From: an uncultured Halieaceae bacterium
GTDB lineage: Bacteria; Pseudomonadota; Gammaproteobacteria; Pseudomonadales; Halieaceae
Direction of reading: 5' to 3'
Length of the DNA: 64,000 nucleotides
Assembly: GCA_913057135.1 (NCBI GenBank)
Contig: CAJXNM010000003.1
Coordinates: 36,672 to 100,671, forward strand
How positions within the stretch are numbered: the stretch's first letter is position 1; every line of letters begins with the position of its first letter. The translations under genes were made by a program, and so were the position numbers. The notes beneath the pieces are model-generated. The model was not told the origin of the DNA, made no database searches, and worked only from the letters and a program-made list of their open reading frames with translations. Shown in pieces: positions 29,806-41,523 of the stretch.

Positions 29806-31247
29806 ACTGGGAAGTGGTGATGGGACTGGAGGTCCATTTACAGCTGGCGACTCGCTCAAAAATATTTTCTGGCGCCGCCAATCACTTTGGCGCCGAACCG
29901 AACGTGCAAGCCTGTGCTATCGATTTGGGTATGCCAGGTATGTTACCGGTACTCAACGAGCAAGCGGTGCGTTTTGCGGTTATGTTTGGACTGGGGATTG
30001 GTGCCGAGATCGGCAAACGCTCGGTATTCGATCGCAAAAACTACTTTTACCCTGACCTGCCCAAGGGCTATCAAGTAAGCCAATTTTTTGAGCCTATTGT
30101 GGGCGCAGGGGTATTCGACATCCCGATGCCCGACGGCAGCTTGTTCCCTGTACGCATCACGCGCGCGCACCTCGAGGAGGATGCCGGTAAATCCGTACAC
30201 GATGCCTTTGCCGGACAAACCGGTATCGATTTAAATCGCGCCGGCACACCGCTACTCGAAATTGTCACCGAACCGGATTTCCGCACCGCCGAACAGGCGG
30301 TGGCTTATTTGAAAGCACTGCATTCCTTGGTGACTTACTTGGGCATCTCCGACGGCAACATGGCCGAGGGCTCCATGCGCTGTGACATTAACATCTCCCT
30401 CCGCCCCGAGGGACAGGACACTTTCGGTACTCGAACCGAAATTAAGAATGTCAATTCATTTCGCTTTGTAGAGCGTGCCATCGCCGTGGAAGTGGAGCGG
30501 CAGCGTGACATTTTGGAAGATGGCGGGCATATCGTGCAGGAAACTCGGCTCTTCGACGCCGAGAATAATGAAACCCGCTCTATGCGCAGCAAAGAAGTGG
30601 CCAATGACTACCGGTACTTCCCAGAACCCGATTTGCTGCCGGTCATTATCGACGACGAAACGATTGAACAGATCAGGCAGACGCTACCCGAACTGCCCAA
30701 TGACAAACGCAACCGACTCATTCACGACTACGGCCTCGGTGATTATGATGCGGCGCTGCTAGTCGATTCCCGAGCCCTGGCAGATTACTTTGAAGCCGCC
30801 GCCGCTCTGTGTGGCGAGCCCAAGCTGGTGGCCAACTGGATGCTCGGTGACTTATCTGCAGCGCTTAATCGTGCCGATATTGGCATCGAACAGTGTCCCG
30901 TAACCCCCGTTGCCCTCGCGGGACTTATTCAACGAATCAGTGACAATACGCTGTCAAGTAAGTTGGCCAAACAAGTATTCGAAGGCATATGGCAAGGGCA
31001 AGGCAGCGCCGATGACATCATCGAGCAACGAGGCCTGAAACAGGTGAGCGACACCGGTGCCCTCGAGGGCATGATTGATGAGGTTATCGCCAAAAATCCC
31101 GACCAAGTGGCGCAATATCGCGCCGCCGATGACAACAAACGGAAAAAGTTATCGGGCTTTTTCGTCGGTCAGATTATGAAGGCATCAAAGGGCCAAGCGA
31201 ATCCACAAATGGTGAATGAGCTACTGTTGAAAAAACTAGCTGGTTGA
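29802..31247 (+). CDS. gatB: Asp/Glu-tRNA amidotransferase subunit B
   Basis: Kinase/transamidase subunit that activates the mischarged aminoacyl-tRNA and uses ammonia channelled from GatA. The signature ends of the PET112 family are seen: [13 protein letters not shown] at the N-terminus, [19 protein letters not shown], and the YqeY-like tail with [18 protein letters not shown] start at the ATG at 29802, with GGAG 8 nt upstream, not at the in-frame ATG at 29766 inside gatA. At 481 residues it has normal length. Confidence 0.97.
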   Translation: MNWEVVMGLEVHLQLATRSKIFSGAANHFGAEPNVQACAIDLGMPGMLPVLNEQAVRFAVMFGLGIGAEIGKRSVFDRKNYFYPDLPKGYQVSQFFEPIVGAGVFDIPMPDGSLFPVRITRAHLEEDAGKSVHDAFAGQTGIDLNRAGTPLLEIVTEPDFRTAEQAVAYLKALHSLVTYLGISDGNMAEGSMRCDINISLRPEGQDTFGTRTEIKNVNSFRFVERAIAVEVERQRDILEDGGHIVQETRLFDAENNETRSMRSKEVANDYRYFPEPDLLPVIIDDETIEQIRQTLPELPNDKRNRLIHDYGLGDYDAALLVDSRALADYFEAAAALCGEPKLVANWMLGDLSAALNRADIGIEQCPVTPVALAGLIQRISDNTLSSKLAKQVFEGIWQGQGSADDIIEQRGLKQVSDTGALEGMIDEVIAKNPDQVAQYRAADDNKRKKLSGFFVGQIMKASKGQANPQMVNELLLKKLAG

Positions 31248-31270
31248 ATCCGCAGATGCTCGAGCGGTAG

Positions 31271-31294
31271 TGTCAGCAAGTGGAACTGCTGACA
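31271..31294. repeat. Perfect 8-bp inverted repeat between gatB and the Smr gene
   Basis: TGTCAGCA and TGCTGACA flank an 8-nt spacer in the gap between the convergent gatB and smr genes. No T run follows on either strand, so it is not a textbook terminator, but its place between convergent genes suggests a transcription-end role. A second short dyad, GCCCCTAATGGGGC, lies at about 31351-31364. Confidence 0.4.
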
Positions 31295-31354
31295 AACATA
31301 GAAGTGTGCAGCGATCGAGCTAGGTAGCCCCCTGAGGGCGAGCGTAAGCGGCCC

Positions 31355-31954
31355 CTAATGGGGCTGGGTATTATAGGGCACCCTCCCTTTCATAAAGCGC
31401 TCGCGATTTTGCTGCTTCTTCTCAGCGCTTTTCTTCAATAACGCATAAACGGCGCCAGTACCGCCATGGATGGGCTGAGCCGAGTGAAATGCTTGAACAT
31501 CCTCAATATCTTGCAGCCAACGATTCACATAACCTTTCAGTACCGCGGTCCGCTCCTGCTCGACTTTGCGCTGGCCTTTACCATGCAGAATGAGCACAGT
31601 ACGCAGTCCCAGTTGCATAGCGTCACGAATAAATTGATGCACCTCCTCACGGGCCTGCTTGACCGTCAGGCGATGTAGATCAAGGCGCGCCTCAATATCG
31701 TAACGCCCCATACGAAGCTTGCGGTACACACCGTGCTGTATACCCGCTCGCTTGAAATCGAGTACATACCACGCATCAAGCGGTTCTATGCCCTCATCCA
31801 CTAGCGGGTTGGTGGTGCTGATTGAGCTACCCGACGCCGCCGCGCGCCGCGCTTCGGTATCGACCGGTGTGTGCTTACTTAAGCGCTCACGGGGCTCACG
31901 TTTGAGTGGTTGTACCCCCGCCATTTCCTCGAAAAAAAGCTCATCGTCATCCAT
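31355..31954 (-). CDS. Smr-domain protein (SmrA/B-like)
   Basis: C-terminal small MutS-related domain with LDLHRLTVKQA, ILHGKG and HGGTGAVYALL, the catalytic-type motifs of Smr endonucleases. The N-terminal half has EPLDAWYVLDFKRAGIQHGV as in the YdaL/YfcN (SmrA/SmrB) subgroup. SmrB cuts mRNA at collided ribosomes in E. coli, whereas the role of SmrA is less clear; I cannot assign this one. At 199 residues it is slightly longer than E. coli SmrB. It is monocistronic and divergent from cysZ. Confidence 0.85.
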   Translation of the reverse strand: MDDDELFFEEMAGVQPLKREPRERLSKHTPVDTEARRAAASGSSISTTNPLVDEGIEPLDAWYVLDFKRAGIQHGVYRKLRMGRYDIEARLDLHRLTVKQAREEVHQFIRDAMQLGLRTVLILHGKGQRKVEQERTAVLKGYVNRWLQDIEDVQAFHSAQPIHGGTGAVYALLKKSAEKKQQNRERFMKGRVPYNTQPH

Positions 31955-32150
31955 CGAGGCATCCTCTCCCGTTAAACCATGTCAGCGGTGTGGTGTGCAC
32001 AGCATTTAACAAGCAATAGCGCTGACACCCACTTACACCCTTAACAAACTCATCAAAAGTAACCAAAACAAAGCAGCTACGTACAGCCCCAAACCCACCA
32101 TAAAGCTCTAATGAGTATACTGTGGGGGTCCTACTGGGGGATCAACGATC

Positions 32151-32897
32151 ATGAGAGGAAATCTGTTCACAGGTGCGGCTTACTTTGTCCGCGGCCTAGG
32201 TATGTTGACCCAACCGGGCCTCCGGCGATTCGTTGTGATTCCACTCATTGCCAACATCGTCCTGTTTGGATTGTTAGCGTCACTGCTATGGAGCTATGTC
32301 GATGCGCTCGTGATGTTGGTCGAGGGCGCCTTGCCCGACTGGCTTGGATTTTTAACCTGGTTGTTACTCCCCATTATCTGGATCGCTGGTGGGCTTCTTA
32401 CCGGTTATGGCTCCACGTTATTGGTGCTGTTGGTTACCTCGCCATTTCACGCCTTGCTTGCGGAAAAAGTAGAAGAGCGAGTGACCGGGCAACCTGTACC
32501 CGCCCTTGAAGGTATTGCCGCAGCCGTTGCCGATATACCCCGGGCGCTGCTTCGGGAGCTGAGAAAATTCACCTATTACGTGCCAATGGCACTGCTAGTA
32601 CTGGTTGTATCGTTTATGCCAGGGCTCAACGTGATGGCGCCACTACTTTGGTTTTTGCTGGGCGCTTGGATGATGGGACTGCAATTTGTGGACTATCCCA
32701 TGGACAATCATCGATTGCCCTTTAGCGATGTCCGCGATGCCTGTAGCGCACACCGCCTTACCAGTATGGGTTTTGGGGGTGCGGTGGCGTTTGTATCGGG
32801 CATACCGCTCATCAACTTTGTAGTGATACCCGCCGCCGTGATTGGTGCCACCCTGTTCTGGTGCGATGATCTCAGAGAACGCGCTCTAAGCCATTAG
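32151..32897 (+). CDS. cysZ: CysZ-like sulfate permease (EI24 family)
   Basis: Inner-membrane protein of the EI24 family; E. coli CysZ is a sulfate channel supplying cysteine synthesis. The start [30 protein letters not shown] matches the family, followed by four or more hydrophobic segments and [19 protein letters not shown]. At 248 residues it has normal length. A GGGGGA sequence lies 9 nt before the ATG. The substrate is assigned by family only; no other cys genes are nearby. It converges on rhlB with a 12-bp overlap. Confidence 0.85.
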   Translation: MRGNLFTGAAYFVRGLGMLTQPGLRRFVVIPLIANIVLFGLLASLLWSYVDALVMLVEGALPDWLGFLTWLLLPIIWIAGGLLTGYGSTLLVLLVTSPFHALLAEKVEERVTGQPVPALEGIAAAVADIPRALLRELRKFTYYVPMALLVLVVSFMPGLNVMAPLLWFLLGAWMMGLQFVDYPMDNHRLPFSDVRDACSAHRLTSMGFGGAVAFVSGIPLINFVVIPAAVIGATLFWCDDLRERALSH

Positions 32898-34145
32898 CTC
32901 CGGCGGCGGCGACACACATTTGAGCCGCTCTCCCAATAACGCTTCGATATCGGGCAGTAAGAAGGCGTCATCTTCACTTGCAAAACTAATCGATACCCCA
33001 GACGCACCCGCCCGCCCGGTTCGCCCTATGCGGTGCACATAATCTTCCGGATCCTCGGGTAAGTTATAATTCACCACATGGCTGACACCGTCCACATGAA
33101 TACCTCGCCCCGCGACATCGGTTGCAACCAGCACGGAAATTCTACCGTCTTTAAAATCTTGCAAGGTCTTGGTGCGTTTCGCCTGAGTGACTTCGCCCGA
33201 GAGGATGCCGCAGGAAATGCCAGCACGACGTAATTTTTCGTGCAAGTTACGCACCTGATCACGCCGATTGGCGAACACAATCGTAGATACCGCCTCATCT
33301 GAGCGCAGAACGTTCAGGAGAACTTTCAAGCGCTCGTGGCTGGCTACTAAATACACGCGCTGATCAACCGTTGCCGTCGCTACACGTTCGGGTTCAATCT
33401 CAATTTTTACAGGCTCGTAGGTCCACTGGGCAGCCAGATTGATGATGTCCTGGGTGAACGTCGCCGAGAACAATAGGGTTTGACGATCTTCTTTATGGGG
33501 TGTGGCGCGCACAATGCGTTTGACTTGTGGAATGAACCCCATGTCTAGCATACGGTCAGCTTCATCGAGCACAAGTGTTTCCACACGGTCCAGAAATAGG
33601 TCCTGACGCTGCATAAAATCAATTAATCGACCGGGGGTAGCTACAACGATATCGGTTACCTTGGCGTTCACCTTGTTGAGCTGCTTTTGATAGTCGGCAC
33701 CACCAATCAACGTGACGGTGTTTAGACCTGTATAAGCGCCGAGCTCTTTAGCATCGGCTGCAATTTGCATCACCAACTCCCGAGTAGGCGCGATGATGAC
33801 CGCGCGAGGTTCCGCCAGGAAGCGCTCGCTGCCAGGGTCGTGACTGAGCAGATCATTGAATACCGTAATCAGGAAAGCCGCTGTCTTGCCGGTACCGGTC
33901 TGTGCTTTGCCAATGGCATCGTGCCCCTGAAGGGTGTGAGGCAGAATTTGAGCTTGAATGGGCGAGCAATACTCGAATCCCAGTGCCGCAATACCCCGCA
34001 TTAGCTCGGGACGCAGGTCTAAATCGTGAAAGCGGGTTTTTCCTTCTTGCGGGGCAACGGAAAACTGGGTCGGATCCCAGTCCGCGTTCGGACTGGATTT
34101 TTTGGAATTACTCAAGGGATTTGCTCGATATTGTATGAAACACAA
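32886..34145 (-). CDS. rhlB: DEAD-box RNA helicase RhlB
   Basis: ATP-dependent RNA helicase; RhlB works in the RNase E degradosome to unwind structured RNA. Motifs in order: Q motif region ([13 protein letters not shown]), I AQTGTGKT, Ia [65 protein letters not shown] polar N-terminal extension of about 35 residues precedes the core. At 419 residues it fits RhlB of Pseudomonas type. The assignment to RhlB, rather than another DEAD-box protein, rests on overall resemblance. Confidence 0.88.
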   Translation of the reverse strand: MCFIQYRANPLSNSKKSSPNADWDPTQFSVAPQEGKTRFHDLDLRPELMRGIAALGFEYCSPIQAQILPHTLQGHDAIGKAQTGTGKTAAFLITVFNDLLSHDPGSERFLAEPRAVIIAPTRELVMQIAADAKELGAYTGLNTVTLIGGADYQKQLNKVNAKVTDIVVATPGRLIDFMQRQDLFLDRVETLVLDEADRMLDMGFIPQVKRIVRATPHKEDRQTLLFSATFTQDIINLAAQWTYEPVKIEIEPERVATATVDQRVYLVASHERLKVLLNVLRSDEAVSTIVFANRRDQVRNLHEKLRRAGISCGILSGEVTQAKRTKTLQDFKDGRISVLVATDVAGRGIHVDGVSHVVNYNLPEDPEDYVHRIGRTGRAGASGVSISFASEDDAFLLPDIEALLGERLKCVSPPPELMA

Positions 34146-34209
34146 GCAAGTCTATCACAGGCGCTCGTGGTAACCTGCGCCGCCGAAAATAGCAAGGTAA
34201 CCCTCCGCC

Positions 34210-35589
34210 ATGAACTTGGGCATATTAAAAGCAGAATTTGTCCAAATATGGCGCATTGCTTGGCCGTTGCTCATCGCCCAACTCGCCCAAATGGGTACCG
34301 GTGTCGTCGACACCATGATGGCGGCCCGATACGGCGAACAAGATTTGGCCGCTATCGCCATTGGTTACAACATATGGCTACCCATTTTCCTGTTGGTACT
34401 AGGGGTGCTATTCGCCACCTCCACGATCGTCGCCCAAGATTATGGTGCTCAGCGCATCGATAAAATTCGCTCGCAATTACCGCAGGCACTGTGGCTGGCC
34501 ATTGTACTGGGTATGATCACCAGCCCTCTGGCTTGGTTCTGTGAGCCTCTGCTGCAACTCTTGCAACTGGAGCCCGGCACAGAGTCGAAAGCAATGGCCT
34601 ACACGCGGATGGTCGCCTTGGGCTTGCCCGCCGCCGGCTTGTTTCATGCACTCCGATTCCACACACAAGGATTGGGCGTCACCAAACCTTTTGCCGTTGC
34701 CAGTGTTATCGGCTTTCTCGCCAATATCCCACTTAATTACGCGTTCATTTTCGGTCAGTGGGGCGCACCAGAATTAGGTGCCGAGGGTTGCGGTATAGCA
34801 ACGGCACTATCCATGTGGCTAAGTGTGGCATTGATCATTGCCTACATTGCGGTCGATAAAAGCATTCGCGCTTACTTGCCAGCGGCTCACTGGGTAGCGC
34901 CTCGGTGGAGCATTCTGCAAGAAATCGTTGCCCTTGGGCTGCCCATCGGGTTCACCTTCTTCCTAGAGGTCGGTGTGTTCAGCCTAATAGCACTACTCGT
35001 TGCCACCTTGGGCGATACTGCGATGGCATCGCACCAGATTGCCTTCAATATCTGGGACATGTTCTACATACCCATGTTAGCCATCGGTACAGCCATGTCC
35101 ACGCGCATGGGACACGCGATAGGTGCGGGCAATCGTGCAGGGATCTTCAGCGCTTTCGGAGCCGGCTGTCTTGTTGCCGCCGCCATTTCTCTGGGGACTA
35201 CCGCCATACTGCTGACTGTGCCCGAATTGATTATCGCCGTTTATACCGATGACACCGATATACAGCAGCTAGCGACACGGCTTATTCGACTGGCGGCTTT
35301 TTTCATTCTTATTGATGGGGTGCAGATTGTAGGATCTTTCACCCTGCGTGCTTTCAAAGAAACGCGTTTTCCTTTCGTTGTCATGGTCGTGTCTTATTGG
35401 TTAGTGGCTTTGCCCCTAGGGTGGTGGCTTGGCCTACATCAAACAGACGATATGGGCGACGGCGCTGCAGGGTTTTGGTACGCCACCATTGCGGGTATCG
35501 CGGTATGCGCGGTGTTAATCAGCTTGCGGGTTCGATCAGTCTTGACCGCCGAGGTCCCGTCACCAAAGGCGGTGATCTCTACAAGCTAG
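34210..35589 (+). CDS. MATE-family multidrug efflux pump (NorM-like)
   Basis: Cation-coupled exporter of the multi-antimicrobial extrusion family, in the inner membrane. Twelve hydrophobic helices are seen over 459 residues. The first half has AQMGTGVVDTMMAARYGEQDLAAIAIG, the usual NorM N-terminal signature, and the second half PIGFTFFLEVGVFSLIALLVATLGDTAMASHQIAF. Substrates cannot be told from sequence. It is monocistronic and converges with moeB, 3 bp between stops. Confidence 0.9.
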   Translation: MNLGILKAEFVQIWRIAWPLLIAQLAQMGTGVVDTMMAARYGEQDLAAIAIGYNIWLPIFLLVLGVLFATSTIVAQDYGAQRIDKIRSQLPQALWLAIVLGMITSPLAWFCEPLLQLLQLEPGTESKAMAYTRMVALGLPAAGLFHALRFHTQGLGVTKPFAVASVIGFLANIPLNYAFIFGQWGAPELGAEGCGIATALSMWLSVALIIAYIAVDKSIRAYLPAAHWVAPRWSILQEIVALGLPIGFTFFLEVGVFSLIALLVATLGDTAMASHQIAFNIWDMFYIPMLAIGTAMSTRMGHAIGAGNRAGIFSAFGAGCLVAAAISLGTTAILLTVPELIIAVYTDDTDIQQLATRLIRLAAFFILIDGVQIVGSFTLRAFKETRFPFVVMVVSYWLVALPLGWWLGLHQTDDMGDGAAGFWYATIAGIAVCAVLISLRVRSVLTAEVPSPKAVISTS

Positions 35590-35592
35590 GGC

Positions 35593-36348
35593 TCACTTTG
35601 ATCCGCAATTTACGCAGCCAACGCGCTTTTGTAACCGTAACGTGAAACGCTCATTGGTAGCATCATCAAAGACTCGGCACTCGCCCCATAGCACGCTACC
35701 GCAGCCTGTTAACAGCTTTATGACGTCGGTAACTTGCTGCAGCGCCACGCTTGCCACTGCTGACCCTACTACGCCTAGATCTGCGCACTTACCTGTTGCC
35801 TGAGCCCCCGGGTCTGACACCAAACAGTGGTAACAACCCCAATCACGAGCACTATCAAAGGCAATAATCTGCCCGGACAATCGGGTTGCAGCCCCCATAA
35901 TCCATGGCATGCCGGCGGCGAAGGTTACCCGGTCAATCAATAATCGAGCCTCTCTGTTATCGGTAGCGTCGACAACAACGTCAGCATTGGCCAAAAGAGC
36001 GGGTGCATTGAGAGAGTCTAATCGCTGCGCGACAACATTGATCTGAGCGCCTGGCCGATTGGCCAACATATGCTCCCGAAGTACATCGCCCTTCAAGCGA
36101 CCGATGTCTGCAACTCGAAACAATGGCTGTCTGGGCAAATTACTCAACTCAACCCTGTCGTCATCAATCAGTGTGACCGTGCCAACACCGGCAGCCCCCA
36201 AATACATGGCCGCCGGCACGCCAAGTCCGCCGCAGCCAACCACGATAACGTGCGCCTCTCCAAGGGCGGCCTGACCGTCGAGCTCAAAATCGGGCACCAG
36301 TATCTGACGGGAATAGCGCTCTAGGTCGTGATCAGAGATCATCGCCAC
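35593..36348 (-). CDS. moeB: Sulfur-carrier adenylyltransferase, MoeB/ThiF family
   Basis: E1-like enzyme that adenylates the C-terminal glycine of a sulfur carrier (MoaD or ThiS). The Rossmann nucleotide site is GCGGLGVPAAMYL, followed by DDDRVELSNLPRQPLF with the catalytic-type Arg. Two CxxC zinc pairs are present: CYHC and CVNC. At 251 residues it has the MoeB length and lacks a rhodanese domain. It follows prmC with a 10-bp overlap, as in the hemA-prfA-prmC-moeB order of many gammaproteobacteria. Confidence 0.88.
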   Translation of the reverse strand: MAMISDHDLERYSRQILVPDFELDGQAALGEAHVIVVGCGGLGVPAAMYLGAAGVGTVTLIDDDRVELSNLPRQPLFRVADIGRLKGDVLREHMLANRPGAQINVVAQRLDSLNAPALLANADVVVDATDNREARLLIDRVTFAAGMPWIMGAATRLSGQIIAFDSARDWGCYHCLVSDPGAQATGKCADLGVVGSAVASVALQQVTDVIKLLTGCGSVLWGECRVFDDATNERFTLRLQKRVGCVNCGSK

Positions 36349-37169
36349 TGACCCTCCGTGACGCGCTCATGGCCTGCCAAATCCCGATAACTGGATACCT
36401 GCTGGAACCCCCTATTCGCCATAAGACCTCGAACAGCATCGGCTTGGTTCCAGCCATGCTCCAACAGCAACCAGCCACCGGCCTCCATGTACTGAGGTGC
36501 ATCGGAAATGATCCGCCTCATGGCGTCGAGACCATCTTGACCGGAAACGAGTGCGACTAGTGGCTCAGCCGGTAGATCACCTTGGCTCAAATGGGGATCA
36601 TCATCAGCTATGTACGGAGGATTACTGACAATCAGCGGCCAGCGACGTTCCGCCAGCGCGCTAAACCAATCGCTCTGCAACCACTCTACCGTCAAACCCA
36701 AACGCGTCCCATTACGACGAGCCACGGCGAGCGCATCCTCGCTGCGATCCACAGCCGTCACACTATAAGCTGTTGCATCTTCGACACGCTGCTGCCACTC
36801 CCTCGCCAACGCTAACGCGACGGCGCCGCTGCCGGTACCCAAATCAAGCACCTGCTTTGGTAAATGTATCGAACGCTCCAGCGCCTGCGCGACAAGTAAC
36901 TCCGTATCGCTTCGGGGTATGAGGACACCACTGCTCACCTCTAGCTCGAGGGACCAAAACTCACGGGTACCCGTAATGTAGGCAATTGGCGCACCGCTAG
37001 ACCGCAGCTTCACACAGCGATCAAAATGCTTCACAGCAGTCTCTTGTGCGGGCTCAGCGCCATGGCTGTACAGCCAGGCTCGATCTCGCTGCAGACAATG
37101 GAGCAGCAGCAGTTCAGCGTCTCTTTGGGGAATGCCAGCATCCCTAATGAGATCACGCCAGCTACTCAC
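36339..37169 (-). CDS. prmC: Release-factor glutamine methyltransferase
   Basis: Methylates the glutamine of the GGQ motif in RF1 and RF2 using SAM. The SAM motif I is [16 protein letters not shown] and the catalytic motif is NPPY ([13 protein letters not shown]). At 276 residues it has normal length. It overlaps prfA, encoding its substrate RF1, by 4 bp. Confidence 0.95.
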   Translation of the reverse strand: MSSWRDLIRDAGIPQRDAELLLLHCLQRDRAWLYSHGAEPAQETAVKHFDRCVKLRSSGAPIAYITGTREFWSLELEVSSGVLIPRSDTELLVAQALERSIHLPKQVLDLGTGSGAVALALAREWQQRVEDATAYSVTAVDRSEDALAVARRNGTRLGLTVEWLQSDWFSALAERRWPLIVSNPPYIADDDPHLSQGDLPAEPLVALVSGQDGLDAMRRIISDAPQYMEAGGWLLLEHGWNQADAVRGLMANRGFQQVSSYRDLAGHERVTEGQWR

Positions 37170-38254
37170 ATCTGATCACCCATTGCCGCCAATTGATCCG
37201 CCTGATGCTCACGGCGAAGTGGCTGAATAAGCGCATCAAGATCACCGGCGATAACTTCGTCTAGCTTGTACAAAGTTAAATTGATGCGGTGATCGGTTAC
37301 CCGACCCTGGGGAAAGTTATAGGTGCGAATACGCTCAGAGCGATCACCGGAACCCACCAAGTTGCGTCGTTCGGAGGCCTGCTCGGCTGCGGCCTGCTCC
37401 TCGGCGGCCGAGGCCAATTTGGCTTGCAATAGCGACATAGCGCGGGCGCGATTTTTATGCTGGGATCGTTCGTCCTGACATTCCACCACGATACCCGTAG
37501 GTAAGTGTGTAATTCGAACCGCCGAGTCAGTGGTGTTCACGTGCTGGCCACCGGCCCCTGAGGAGCGAAAGGTGTCGATGCGAAGATCCCCTTTGTTGAT
37601 TTCACTCTCTTCCATTTGCTCTGGCTCCGCCATCACCGCCACGGTGCAAGCAGATGTATGGATACGACCTTGGGACTCTGTTTCAGGGACGCGCTGGACC
37701 CTGTGTGCCCCCGACTCAAACTTAAGGTGAGCGTAAACATCGTCCCCTTGTATGCGGGTGATGATTTCCTTGAAGCCCCCGTGCTCGCCAGGCCGCTCAG
37801 AGATCACTTCTAGGCGCCATCCACGCTGCTCAGCATAGCGGCTATACATACGGAATAAGTCGCCGGAAAAAATGCCTGCCTCGTCCCCGCCCGTTCCCGC
37901 ACGAATTTCCAGGAAAACGTTGTGGCTATCCTTTGGGTCCTTTGGCAACAGCAGCAGTTCAAGCTGAACATCGAGCTCCGCCAGGTGCTCTTCGGCTCCC
38001 TCTAGCTCCTCTGCGGCCATCTCTCGCACATCGGGATCCGGGTCCTGCAACATCTCTCTGGCACTGACCACATCAGCTTCAGCCTGGGCGTATCGCTGCC
38101 ACGCCGTGACGATTTCATCGATCTGTGCGTATTCACGCGACAAATCACGAAATCGATTTTGGTCCGATAGGGTCTCTGCATCACTCAGCAATGCAGCCAC
38201 CTCCTCGTGCCGGTCCCGAAGTTGGTCCAGCTTAATCTTGAGCGATGCTTTCAC
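37166..38254 (-). CDS. prfA: Peptide chain release factor RF1
   Basis: Terminates translation at UAA and UAG. The codon-recognition motif is seen as PET (VPETESQG) and the peptidyl-transferase motif as GAGGQHVN. At 362 residues it has normal length. It overlaps hemA and prmC by 4 bp each. Confidence 0.97.
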   Translation of the reverse strand: MKASLKIKLDQLRDRHEEVAALLSDAETLSDQNRFRDLSREYAQIDEIVTAWQRYAQAEADVVSAREMLQDPDPDVREMAAEELEGAEEHLAELDVQLELLLLPKDPKDSHNVFLEIRAGTGGDEAGIFSGDLFRMYSRYAEQRGWRLEVISERPGEHGGFKEIITRIQGDDVYAHLKFESGAHRVQRVPETESQGRIHTSACTVAVMAEPEQMEESEINKGDLRIDTFRSSGAGGQHVNTTDSAVRITHLPTGIVVECQDERSQHKNRARAMSLLQAKLASAAEEQAAAEQASERRNLVGSGDRSERIRTYNFPQGRVTDHRINLTLYKLDEVIAGDLDALIQPLRREHQADQLAAMGDQM

Positions 38255-39561
38255 TGCAGTGTGGGCTGTTCGTCGACGTCGTTGAAATCATCATCGAGGC
38301 CCAACAGGATCTTAGCCTTGTTGACCTGTAGGTCATCCCCATCCCGGGCAAGTCGTCGGAGTCCCGTGGTGGGTGCATGGATTAATTTGTTGGTTAGATT
38401 GCGCGCCAACCGGCGTATGATCTCGTCGGCATCATCGCCCTTTTCCAGGGCTTTCAGGGCTCGCTCCAACTCTGATTCTTGGATGGCAATAGCCGACTCC
38501 CGGTAATTGCGAACGACTTCCGATGACCGTCGACTGCGTAACTCTGCCTGCAGCTCAACGATACCTTGTACGATAATTTCATCGGCCTTGCTCGCCTCGC
38601 TGGCACGCAGGCGCTTGTTCTCTTCAATCACCTCTCGCAGGTCGTCGACCGTGTAGAGGTAGACGTCGGAAAGCTCCGCCACCTCCGGCTCGACATCCCG
38701 TGGCACCGCCAAATCCGCCATCAATACCGGTCGATAGCGGCGCTTCTTGATGGCTCGCTCGACAGCGCCCTTGCCTAAAATCGGCAACTGACTACCCGTG
38801 GAACTAATAACGATATCGGCTTCGTGAAGTCGCTCGGGTGCATCGGCGAGCATGATGGCCTCGGCATCGAATTGTTCAGCCAAATTCTGGGCGCGCAACA
38901 AGGTGCGATTAGCGATGATCAACTTACCCAACTTGGCATCTTTAAGGTGTCTCGCCACGAGCTCAATGGTTTCACCTGCACCCAAAACCAATGCAGTGCA
39001 GCGGGATAAATCGGAAAAAATGTGGCTTGCCAAATCGACCGCAGCATAAGCCACAGAGACTGGGTTCTCGCCAATAGCGGTATCGGTGCGCACCTTCTTG
39101 GCAATACGAAATGCCTCTGGGAACAACTGATTGAGACGACTACCGGTGGCCCCGGCGTCTTCAGCTACAGCGAATGCCGACTTCAATTGACCAAAAATCT
39201 GTGGCTCACCTAGGATCATTGAGTTGAGCCCAGCAGCCACTCGCACCAAGTGGGTCATGGCATGCTCGCCATGGTTGCGATACGTACATGTGCTTAGTGC
39301 CGATGGTGGCAGCCCGTGGAAACGTGCAATCCAATCGACCATGGCATTGGCTACTGCCGTGGGATCGCCCCCTTTGGGTAATACTGCGTACAGCTCGGTC
39401 CGATTACAGGTCGATAAAATCACCGCTTCCTCAACCGGCGTCTCACCAATCACACTCGTGAGGGCCTCAGGTACCTTTTCAGGGGCAAATGCCACCCTCT
39501 CGCGGGTGTCTACCGAGGCGGAATCATGGTTAATACCAATGGCGATGAGATCGTCGAACAC
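38251..39561 (-). CDS. hemA: Glutamyl-tRNA reductase
   Basis: First step of C5-pathway tetrapyrrole synthesis: NADPH reduction of glutamyl-tRNA to glutamate 1-semialdehyde. The catalytic Cys is C52 in STCNRTELY, followed by [19 protein letters not shown] and the NADPH motif [16 protein letters not shown]. At 436 residues it has normal length. It is divergent from the TPR lipoprotein gene; an extended -10 sequence, TGGTATCAT, lies at 39600-39592 on the minus strand. Confidence 0.97.
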   Translation of the reverse strand: MFDDLIAIGINHDSASVDTRERVAFAPEKVPEALTSVIGETPVEEAVILSTCNRTELYAVLPKGGDPTAVANAMVDWIARFHGLPPSALSTCTYRNHGEHAMTHLVRVAAGLNSMILGEPQIFGQLKSAFAVAEDAGATGSRLNQLFPEAFRIAKKVRTDTAIGENPVSVAYAAVDLASHIFSDLSRCTALVLGAGETIELVARHLKDAKLGKLIIANRTLLRAQNLAEQFDAEAIMLADAPERLHEADIVISSTGSQLPILGKGAVERAIKKRRYRPVLMADLAVPRDVEPEVAELSDVYLYTVDDLREVIEENKRLRASEASKADEIIVQGIVELQAELRSRRSSEVVRNYRESAIAIQESELERALKALEKGDDADEIIRRLARNLTNKLIHAPTTGLRRLARDGDDLQVNKAKILLGLDDDFNDVDEQPTLQ

Positions 39562-39663
39562 GCTGCGACCCGTTCCTAATAATGTTTCGATATGATACCA
39601 AGTTATTAGCAGTCCATGCTCACCAACGTAGGCCTAAGACCGTGTCCGTGTCACAATTACGCC

Positions 39664-41502
39664 ATGAAATTCACTAATAACGTCGTTCTCGGTGCCTGCT
39701 TGGCTTTGCTACTAGCCGGTTGCAGTGGTTTGCCGGCGCCTACAGATAGTCAATCTGGTCCGTCGACCGAGGAAGAGCACGGCTCTGCAATCGGCCGTAC
39801 GTCGCATCATGATGCTGCTACCGAGCCTGAAGGCAGCGATCCAGCCATTCAATCTGATGGAAATTCGAGTGTTTCAATGGCAGCGCCCCCGGCGCCGCCA
39901 CCGGAGCGCCCGATACCGACAGACAGCCTATACCCACTGCTGAAAGCCGAATTTGCGCTGCGCGAACAGCACTATGACACTGCACTGGAGCTACTCACTG
40001 CGCAGGCCATGCAACTCGAGGATGCGGAGTTGGCGCGCAGGGCGCTTCGCTTGGCCGAATACCAAGAGCAGTCCGATAAGGCCTTAGCCATGGCGATGCG
40101 CCTCACCGAGCTCGATGGTGATGACGCGGCAGCAGCTGCAACCGCTATGGCGCTACTACTGCAACGGGGAGACGCTGAGCTCGCCGTTAGTTTTGCTCGC
40201 AAAGCCAAGGAGCGCGGTTCACGCATCAACGCACCGGCGCTGATGGTGGACTACAACCGCAGACCCGAGGCAAGTCAACGAGCACTGGCAGCAGCTATTG
40301 AAGCGCTCGCGGCTGACTGGCCAGAAGACAACGATATTGGCATAGCTCTAGCGCTACTTCGCCGTGAACAAGACCGGTTACAAGAGGCATTGAGTGCACT
40401 TGAGGGGGTGTTAACGCGAACGTCTAACGATGAACGAGCACTGGTACTGTGGACCCAGACTAAAGCGGAATTAGGGGACAGCGACGCCTTCACGCGTATT
40501 GACGATGCGCTTGCAGCAAAACCGGATAACGAGGGTTTACGCCTGCAGTACGCTCGCTTACTTGCCTCAGATAACCGCATTGATGACGCACGACAGCAGT
40601 TTCAGATGCTTCAGGAGCTCTCGCCACGCAACGGCGATTATTCCTTTTCACTTGCGTTAATTGAACTTGAGTCCGGCAACCCCGAACTCGCGCGGCAGCA
40701 TTTGCGTGATTTGCTAGCGCTCGAGCAACGTGTCGATGAAGCCTGGTATTACCTAGGTCGCGTGGCTGAAGAGCTAGGTGATATCGACGGTGCTATAAAC
40801 GCCTATGGCAATGTTGGGCCAAGCCGAGAATTCTTCGACGCATTAAGAAGAGCTGCGACACTCTTGTTAGACGATGGCGACAGCCTTAACTACAGCACAC
40901 TGTTCAGCAACGCACGAGACGTCAGTCCAGGTCAGGCCGAGCAATTATTTGCAATCGAAGCACGCCTCCTCGTTGATCGCGGCACCCTGCAGCGTGCTAT
41001 TGAGGTCTATGACCGGGGTTTAAGCATTTTTCAAGAGTCCCTAGCGCTACAGTACGGCAGGGCGATGGCACACGAGGCGATCGGTGATATCGCAGCCATG
41101 GAAGCTGATTTGCGAGCCATCATTGAGCGCGAGCCCAATAATGCAACGGCTTTGAACGCGCTGGGCTATACCCTCACAACCCACACGAACCGTTACGAAG
41201 AAGCCGCGCTCCTCATCGAACGCGCCTTGGCCTTATCCCCGGGCGAAGCCGCCATTCTCGACAGCCTCGGCTGGGTTTATTTCAAACAAGGCCGTTTTCA
41301 AGAAGCTCTCGTTGTATTGACTCAGGCTTACGAGCAACTGCCTGATCCAGAAGTCGCCGCACATTTGGGGGAGACTCTGTGGACACTCGGTCGTCACAAC
41401 GACGCACTGACGGTCTGGCGAGCCGCGCTGGGCGCAGACGCCAGTAATCGCCATATTACAAACACGCTCAAGCGCTTGGGTATTGAACTCAGTGACCGCT
41501 AG
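39664..41502 (+). CDS. TPR-repeat outer-membrane-type lipoprotein
   Basis: Lipoprotein signal with lipobox LLLAGC (Cys about residue 20), then a polar linker rich in Pro, Ser and Glu, then a run of tetratricopeptide repeats to the C-terminus. Clear examples are AWYYLGRVAEELGDIDGAINAYGNV and ALNALGYTLTTHTNRYEEAALLIERALAL. Total 612 residues. The ATG at 39664 is chosen since it begins the signal peptide. It lies upstream of lolB, matching the conserved hemA/TPR/lolB/ispE layout of Pseudomonas relatives. The partner is unknown; TPR proteins act as protein-binding scaffolds. Confidence 0.85.
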   Translation: MKFTNNVVLGACLALLLAGCSGLPAPTDSQSGPSTEEEHGSAIGRTSHHDAATEPEGSDPAIQSDGNSSVSMAAPPAPPPERPIPTDSLYPLLKAEFALREQHYDTALELLTAQAMQLEDAELARRALRLAEYQEQSDKALAMAMRLTELDGDDAAAAATAMALLLQRGDAELAVSFARKAKERGSRINAPALMVDYNRRPEASQRALAAAIEALAADWPEDNDIGIALALLRREQDRLQEALSALEGVLTRTSNDERALVLWTQTKAELGDSDAFTRIDDALAAKPDNEGLRLQYARLLASDNRIDDARQQFQMLQELSPRNGDYSFSLALIELESGNPELARQHLRDLLALEQRVDEAWYYLGRVAEELGDIDGAINAYGNVGPSREFFDALRRAATLLLDDGDSLNYSTLFSNARDVSPGQAEQLFAIEARLLVDRGTLQRAIEVYDRGLSIFQESLALQYGRAMAHEAIGDIAAMEADLRAIIEREPNNATALNALGYTLTTHTNRYEEAALLIERALALSPGEAAILDSLGWVYFKQGRFQEALVVLTQAYEQLPDPEVAAHLGETLWTLGRHNDALTVWRAALGADASNRHITNTLKRLGIELSDR

Positions 41503-41523
41503 AAGACCGCTGGTGGTGGCTCA